A stretch of 27,254 bases of DNA. Source: Collinsella sp. Its GTDB lineage: Bacteria > Actinomycetota > Coriobacteriia > Coriobacteriales > Coriobacteriaceae. Below the pieces are notes generated by a model. That model made no database searches. It saw nothing but the letters and a program-made list of their open reading frames with translations, and had not been told where the DNA came from. The DNA lies in the NCBI GenBank assembly GCA_019425005.1, contig JAHYYK010000025.1, forward strand, positions 8,130-35,383. The letters run 5' to 3'. Of this stretch, positions 23,162 through 27,254 are shown piece after piece. Position numbers and translations under genes: made by a program. The stretch's first letter is position 1, and every line of letters starts with the position of its first letter.

Positions 23162-23782
23162 TTATTCCGAGGCGTCCTCTGGTGCGGGATGTCGCTCCAG
23201 ATAGTCGCCCAGCATCTTAAAGTCTTCCTCCAGCAGTTCCTGCCACGCCGGATTGCGTAGCGCTGCTGCCGGATGGAACGTGGGCATTACTACAAAATGC
23301 CCCATCTGGTGGAACCTGCCGCGCAGCTTAGTAATGCCAATCTCGGTCTTAAGCACAAAGTGCGTCGCGGGGTTGCCGAGCGTCACGATAATATCGGGCC
23401 AGATGCTTCGAATCTGCTCACGCAAAAACGGCGAGCAAGCCAGCACTTCCTCGGGACGTGGATTGCGGTTTCCCGGCGGGCGGCACTTAAGCACGTTGGC
23501 AATGTAGACGTCTTCGCGTTTGAGCCCCGCCAGCGACAAAATGCCGTTGAGGTCCTCGCCTGCCGCCCCCACAAAGGGCTCGCCCTGCAAATCCTCATTG
23601 CGGCCCGGCGCCTCGCCAATAAACATCACACGAGCGCGGGGGTTTCCCACGCCAAACACGATATTGTGACGCGACTGGTAGAGCTGGCAGAGGTGACAAT
23701 CGCCCAGAACGGCCTCAATTTCCTCGAGTGCGACCTCACGTGGTGCCTGATGGGTATGGCCGGGGATGTGCATGACGCCCAT
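23162..23782 (-). CDS. Uracil-DNA glycosylase, family 4 (iron-sulfur)
   Basis: Removes uracil from DNA in base-excision repair. The 206-residue product has four cysteines placed as in family-4 enzymes: Cys29 and Cys32 (CHLC), one in NVLKCRPPGNRNP and one in VLACSPFL, which would hold a 4Fe-4S cluster. The catalytic GEAPGRNEDLQGEPFVG and the C-terminal TFHPAAALRNP motifs are present. The ATG at 23782 is chosen because TAGGAG, which overlaps the alr stop codon, lies five bases upstream; an upstream in-frame start at 23830 would overlap alr. It sits inside a housekeeping operon. Confidence 0.93.
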   Translation of the reverse strand: MGVMHIPGHTHQAPREVALEEIEAVLGDCHLCQLYQSRHNIVFGVGNPRARVMFIGEAPGRNEDLQGEPFVGAAGEDLNGILSLAGLKREDVYIANVLKCRPPGNRNPRPEEVLACSPFLREQIRSIWPDIIVTLGNPATHFVLKTEIGITKLRGRFHQMGHFVVMPTFHPAAALRNPAWQELLEEDFKMLGDYLERHPAPEDASE

Positions 23783-23790
23783 AGCGGCTC

Positions 23791-24936
23791 CTACACGTAG
23801 ACCTTGTCGAGACGCATACCAAAGCCGCAAGCGACCTCGTAGTTAATCGTGCCGCGTAGGCGCGCCATCTCGTCCATGGTAATCTCGGCATCTCCATCGC
23901 GGCCGACAATGATCATCTCGTCACCATACTCGGCCTCGGGAATCTCATGCGCCGGGTTGGACTGAATGGCGACCATAAACTGGTCCATGCAGATATTGCC
24001 CACCTGACGCACACGCTCGCCGCGATACAGCACGTCCATACGATTGGAAAGCGTACGCGAAAGGCCATCGGCATAACCGATCGGAAGGGTGCAGATCTGA
24101 ACGCGCGTGCGCGGTACGCGGTAGGTAAAGCCGTAGCCCACGCCCTCGCCCATCGCAGGATGCGCCACGCGCGTCACACGCGCGTGGACGCTCATGACGG
24201 GATCAAGCTGCATCACGCGACCACTCAGCTCACATGGCTGCAGACCATACAAACCGATGCCGGCACGAATCATGTCAAAGTGCATTGAAGAATCGAGCAT
24301 CGAGGACGGCGTATTGGCACAATGCACGATACCGCATTCAAAACCTGCGTCCTTAATGGCCTGAACGGCCTCGGTAAAACGCTGGCACTGCAGCTTGTAG
24401 TCCCAACCCGAAGGTTCATCGGCCGTGGCAAAGTGCGTAAATACGCCGTCGCACTGGATGCCGCGATGGAAACTGATGCCGCGTACAAAGTCGAGCACCT
24501 GTGTGTAGTGAACACCGATACGATTCATGCCCGTCTCGATGGCAAGATGGTACTTGCCCACCTTGCCCGCCGCGACGGCGCATTCGCCATACGCAAGAGC
24601 AAAATCGGACGTATAGACCGAGGGCATGATATCGAATTCGAGCAATGCAGGAATAGCCTCGATAGGCGGCTCACTTAGAATCAGGACGGGCTTAGTAATC
24701 CCGCCCTGACGGAGCCCAACGCCCTCGTTAACCGTCGCCACGGCAAACATGTCGGCACCGGCCGAATACATGATCTTGGCACACTCAACAGCTCCATGAC
24801 CATAAGCATCGGCCTTGACCACGCAGCACAGGCGCTGACGCGGATTCAACAAGTTCTTATAGGCCCTCGTGTTGCGACGGAGCGCCCCGCGGTCGATCTC
24901 GACCCAGGACCAGCGCGTCAAATCGGCTTTATTCAT
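23791..24936 (-). CDS. alr: Alanine racemase
   Basis: PLP enzyme that interconverts L- and D-alanine for peptidoglycan. The 381-residue length is typical. The PLP lysine is Lys41 in VVKADAYGHG. The catalytic tyrosine of the C-terminal barrel is in GVGYGFTYRVP, and the IGYADGLSR and GNICMDQFMV blocks are intact. It begins two bases after the nnr stop codon, so translation is probably coupled, and no strong ribosome binding site of its own is visible. The partnership of alr with nnr and acpS in one operon is common in bacteria. Confidence 0.96.
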   Translation of the reverse strand: MNKADLTRWSWVEIDRGALRRNTRAYKNLLNPRQRLCCVVKADAYGHGAVECAKIMYSAGADMFAVATVNEGVGLRQGGITKPVLILSEPPIEAIPALLEFDIMPSVYTSDFALAYGECAVAAGKVGKYHLAIETGMNRIGVHYTQVLDFVRGISFHRGIQCDGVFTHFATADEPSGWDYKLQCQRFTEAVQAIKDAGFECGIVHCANTPSSMLDSSMHFDMIRAGIGLYGLQPCELSGRVMQLDPVMSVHARVTRVAHPAMGEGVGYGFTYRVPRTRVQICTLPIGYADGLSRTLSNRMDVLYRGERVRQVGNICMDQFMVAIQSNPAHEIPEAEYGDEMIIVGRDGDAEITMDEMARLRGTINYEVACGFGMRLDKVYV

Positions 24937-24938
24937 GA

Positions 24939-26555
24939 TTAGTCATCCGACCCTTCGTCCATGATTCCCAGATCTTCGAGCGCATCCTTTGCCGCCAGCT
25001 CCATGGCAGGACCGATCAAGTCGATAAGATCGGTCGCGATGACGCTCTTCTCACCATACTCCGTCGCCGCGGCAAAACCGGCGTAGCTGTGAAGTGCGAC
25101 GGCGTACGAATACAGCAACTCCCAACGATCCATCTCGTCGCGCATGGTGGCAAGCGTGCCGGCCAAAATACCCGCGAGAACATCACCCGAACCGGCAGTT
25201 GCCAGAGAAGCCGGACCCGAGAGCGGCAGCAGCACACGCTCAACGCCACAGATAGCCGTCGTCGGCCCCTTGGCAATGACCACCAGATTGTCGGAGCCTG
25301 CAGCCCAGACAACCCTCTGCGCGGCCGCAATCGCGGTACCAAGGTCGTTCACCTCGTCACCGGCAACCAGGCGCGAAAGCTCACGATAGTGCGGCGTCAT
25401 AACCAACGGCTGCTCGCGGCGATACATCTCGGGGTTACTATCAATACCGTCAATGGCAATCTTAGCAAGGCAGTTGAGTGCATCGGCGTCCAAAATAAGC
25501 GGTACATCAAGCTCGAGCAAGCCCGAAACCACCTGCATAGCGCCGGCAGACGTCGTCATACCGGGACCGCACAGCACGCAGCTGTACTTCTTTGCGATCT
25601 CGCACACCGTCATGCGCGCAGCGGCGCCAAAGGAGCCGCGGGAATCAGACGGAATAGCAAAGACCGGAATCGAAGGAAGTGCCATGCGAATGAGATTGGC
25701 GCAGGCGTCAGGAGCCGCGACTGCCACGTAACCAGCACCCGCGCGAGCTGCAGACTTGGCCGCCATAATGGCAGCACCAGGATATTGCGCAGATCCGGCG
25801 ACAATAAGCACGGAGCCACGGGAATACTTATCGATATTCGATGGTAGCGGAGCAAAGTAATCAACTAAGTCACCGGGCTCGACAATCTCGGCGGCGTGGT
25901 CGACATCATCGATGACCTCGTCAAGACGGTCGTAAAGATTGCCGCAGATCAAATCGCCAGCATACTCAGGACCATCAGCGCTATACAGACCAATCTTGGG
26001 CGCAATCATCGTCACCGTGCGCTCGGCACGAATGCAGTCGTCATCAACAACGCCCGTCTCTGCATTCAGGCCCGAGGGGACATCAATGGATACGACACAA
26101 TCGGCGCATTCATTGACCGTAGGAATCCAAATGGAGAACGGCGCACGCAGATTCCCGTGGAAACCGGTACCAAAAATGGCATCGACAACAACATCGGCCT
26201 TATCGATCAAAACCTCGAGTTCATCACGCGAGGGGCCGACGCAAACGTGCACATCGCGGCCGGCAGTACGACGAGCAACATGACGTGCCAGAGCAGCAGG
26301 AATCTCATCCGGTTCAACCGGAGAAACGATATCCACGTCCACACCCTTATGGCTCAGGATATCGGCGGCAACCCAACCGTCGCCGCCATTATTACCAAAA
26401 CCGACCAAAACGAGAACCCGATCGGGATTGAGCTTCAAGACCTCGTTAGCGGCAAACTCACCCGCTAGCTCCATAAGCTCGGCCTTCGAAGTCCCTTCGC
26501 GTTCGATGATATCCTCGAGACGAACGACTTCTTCGGTACTCAAAACCGGTTTCAT
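24939..26555 (-). CDS. nnr: Bifunctional NAD(P)HX epimerase / ADP-dependent NAD(P)HX dehydratase
   Basis: Repairs hydrated NAD(P)H. The 538-residue product joins an N-terminal YjeF_N epimerase (GFGNNGGDG at 52-60, DAIFGTGF, SIDVPSGLNAETG) to a C-terminal ribokinase-like dehydratase (VLIVAGSAQYPGAA, MTPHYRELSRL, and TAGSGDVLAGILAG for ADP binding). AGGAG lies six bases before the ATG. Its start codon directly abuts the acpS stop. Both halves have their signature residues, so both activities are expected. Confidence 0.95.
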   Translation of the reverse strand: MKPVLSTEEVVRLEDIIEREGTSKAELMELAGEFAANEVLKLNPDRVLVLVGFGNNGGDGWVAADILSHKGVDVDIVSPVEPDEIPAALARHVARRTAGRDVHVCVGPSRDELEVLIDKADVVVDAIFGTGFHGNLRAPFSIWIPTVNECADCVVSIDVPSGLNAETGVVDDDCIRAERTVTMIAPKIGLYSADGPEYAGDLICGNLYDRLDEVIDDVDHAAEIVEPGDLVDYFAPLPSNIDKYSRGSVLIVAGSAQYPGAAIMAAKSAARAGAGYVAVAAPDACANLIRMALPSIPVFAIPSDSRGSFGAAARMTVCEIAKKYSCVLCGPGMTTSAGAMQVVSGLLELDVPLILDADALNCLAKIAIDGIDSNPEMYRREQPLVMTPHYRELSRLVAGDEVNDLGTAIAAAQRVVWAAGSDNLVVIAKGPTTAICGVERVLLPLSGPASLATAGSGDVLAGILAGTLATMRDEMDRWELLYSYAVALHSYAGFAAATEYGEKSVIATDLIDLIGPAMELAAKDALEDLGIMDEGSDD

Positions 26556-27095
26556 CTATGCTCCTAGCGTATCTTGCGAAGCATCGCCCAGGTGCTCCGC
26601 CAATGCTGAATTCTGCAGCTGCTCGAGCTCATCTAATACAGAGCGAGCCTCTTTAAATGTCTGCGCAACGCGTTTCTTGGTACTCACCTTATCCTCTTTT
26701 GGCTTAGGCCGAGCATCTTCGGTAATCGCGATGGCATTCGCAACGGCCAAGTCTCCCGTAAGCGTAATGGAAAGAGCGACCTCAACAACACCCAGTTCTT
26801 GAGCGATCTCGAGAGCACGGCCCGAAAGCAGCGCCTTCGGTTTGCCGAGTTTATCACGCGTAACCGAAACATCCTTGCGACCAACGCCTTGACTAAAACC
26901 CGTGCCGAGAGCTTTAAGTACCGCCTCGCGCGAAGCAAAGCGGCTGGCATAGTGAGCAGCGGGACGCGATGATGCATCACAATACGCACGCTCTTCTTCG
27001 GTAAACACACGCCGAGCAAACGACGGCGTCTTTTCAAGAATTGATTTCATGCGGGAAATCTCGACGATATCAACGCCGATACCAGCTTCAGCCAT
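26556..27095 (-). CDS. acpS: Holo-[acyl-carrier-protein] synthase with C-terminal extension
   Basis: Transfers 4'-phosphopantetheine from coenzyme A to acyl carrier protein. GIGVDIVEISRM carries the metal-binding Asp9, and FASREAVLKALGTG carries Glu57; Arg stands at the usual Lys just before it. The ATG at 27095 is chosen for GGAGGT five bases upstream, rather than the ATG at 27107. The catalytic domain ends near residue 126, the usual full length. About 50 further residues (KPKEDKVSTKKRVAQ, then SVLDELEQLQNSALAEHL) look helical and charged and have no known role. It is the first gene of the operon. Confidence 0.93.
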   Translation of the reverse strand: MAEAGIGVDIVEISRMKSILEKTPSFARRVFTEEERAYCDASSRPAAHYASRFASREAVLKALGTGFSQGVGRKDVSVTRDKLGKPKALLSGRALEIAQELGVVEVALSITLTGDLAVANAIAITEDARPKPKEDKVSTKKRVAQTFKEARSVLDELEQLQNSALAEHLGDASQDTLGA

Positions 27096-27124
27096 GTTCA
27101 CCTCCATATCGCACAGACTAAGTT

Positions 27125-27154
27125 ATTGTAGCCCGTTCACAGAAGATGCGACAA
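27125..27154 (-). promoter_or_regulatory. Probable promoter of the acpS-nnr-alr-udg-tsaE-tsaBD operon
   Basis: On the - strand TTGTCG (27154-27149) and TACAAT (27130-27125) are spaced by 18 bases, about 30 bases before the acpS start codon. The -10 is strong and the -35 moderate. Confidence 0.55.
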
Positions 27155-27204
27155 ACGAGGGTTATAAAACACAGCTACTATGTGAGACAAAAGCCCGTAA
27201 ACGC

Positions 27205-27236
27205 AAAAAAGGGGGAGGCCGCGAGGCCTCCCCCTT
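27205..27236 (-). terminator. Rho-independent terminator of a gene beyond the window
   Basis: A perfect 12-bp stem (AAGGGGGAGGCC with its complement, GCGA loop) is followed on the - strand by a run of T residues. It would end a - strand transcript arriving from the right and insulate the acpS promoter. Confidence 0.85.
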
Positions 27237-27254
27237 CTTCAAGTCATCCGACGG

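Overview
The window looks like a chromosomal segment of a GC-rich actinobacterium, most likely a gut Coriobacteriia close to Collinsella. This is inferred from base composition, Shine-Dalgarno use, the fused TsaB-RimI-TsaD protein and the general gene set; no search was possible.

Left part (1-12022) handles carbohydrates. On the + strand lie the 3' part of malQ (4-alpha-glucanotransferase) and glgP (glycogen/maltodextrin phosphorylase). Convergent to them, on the - strand, is an ABC sugar importer operon: a lipoprotein binding protein with a twin-arginine signal, two MalF/MalG-type permeases and a MalK/MsmK-type ATPase. A GntR/UTRA repressor gene sits upstream of that operon and is divergent from an unusual PTS protein in which EIIC and EIIB are fused to a HAD phosphatase. 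Similar short palindromic sites occur in front of the importer, the regulator and the PTS gene, suggesting one local regulon.

Centre (12138-17390): a polyprenyl diphosphate synthase; a cytoplasmic CwlM-like protein with two peptidoglycan-binding-type domains and a divergent C-terminal domain; tRNA-Gln(UUG); then about 870 bp of non-coding DNA packed with repeats; and a 730-residue protein with a C-terminal TOPRIM domain resembling Wadjet JetD, but with no Wadjet partners in view.

Right part (17574-27095): a CstA-family transporter with a long leader that holds an intrinsic terminator, then a compact - strand housekeeping operon, acpS-nnr-alr-udg-tsaE-tsaB/rimI/tsaD.

The most striking observation is a family of three hairpin elements (15055-15187, 19831-19966, 20107-20259). 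Each has a conserved 74-75 bp core starting TTTATCGCGAG, enclosed by perfectly complementary arms of 32, 34 and 42 bp. Beyond the shared TTT/AAA edge, the arm sequence differs completely between copies. Two copies lie 10-12 bp after the stop codon of a gene. The core has its own inner hairpin with covarying base pairs. A second notable repeat is a regular array of alternately oriented GTTACAGAT motifs (3640-3818) with about 25 bp unique spacers.
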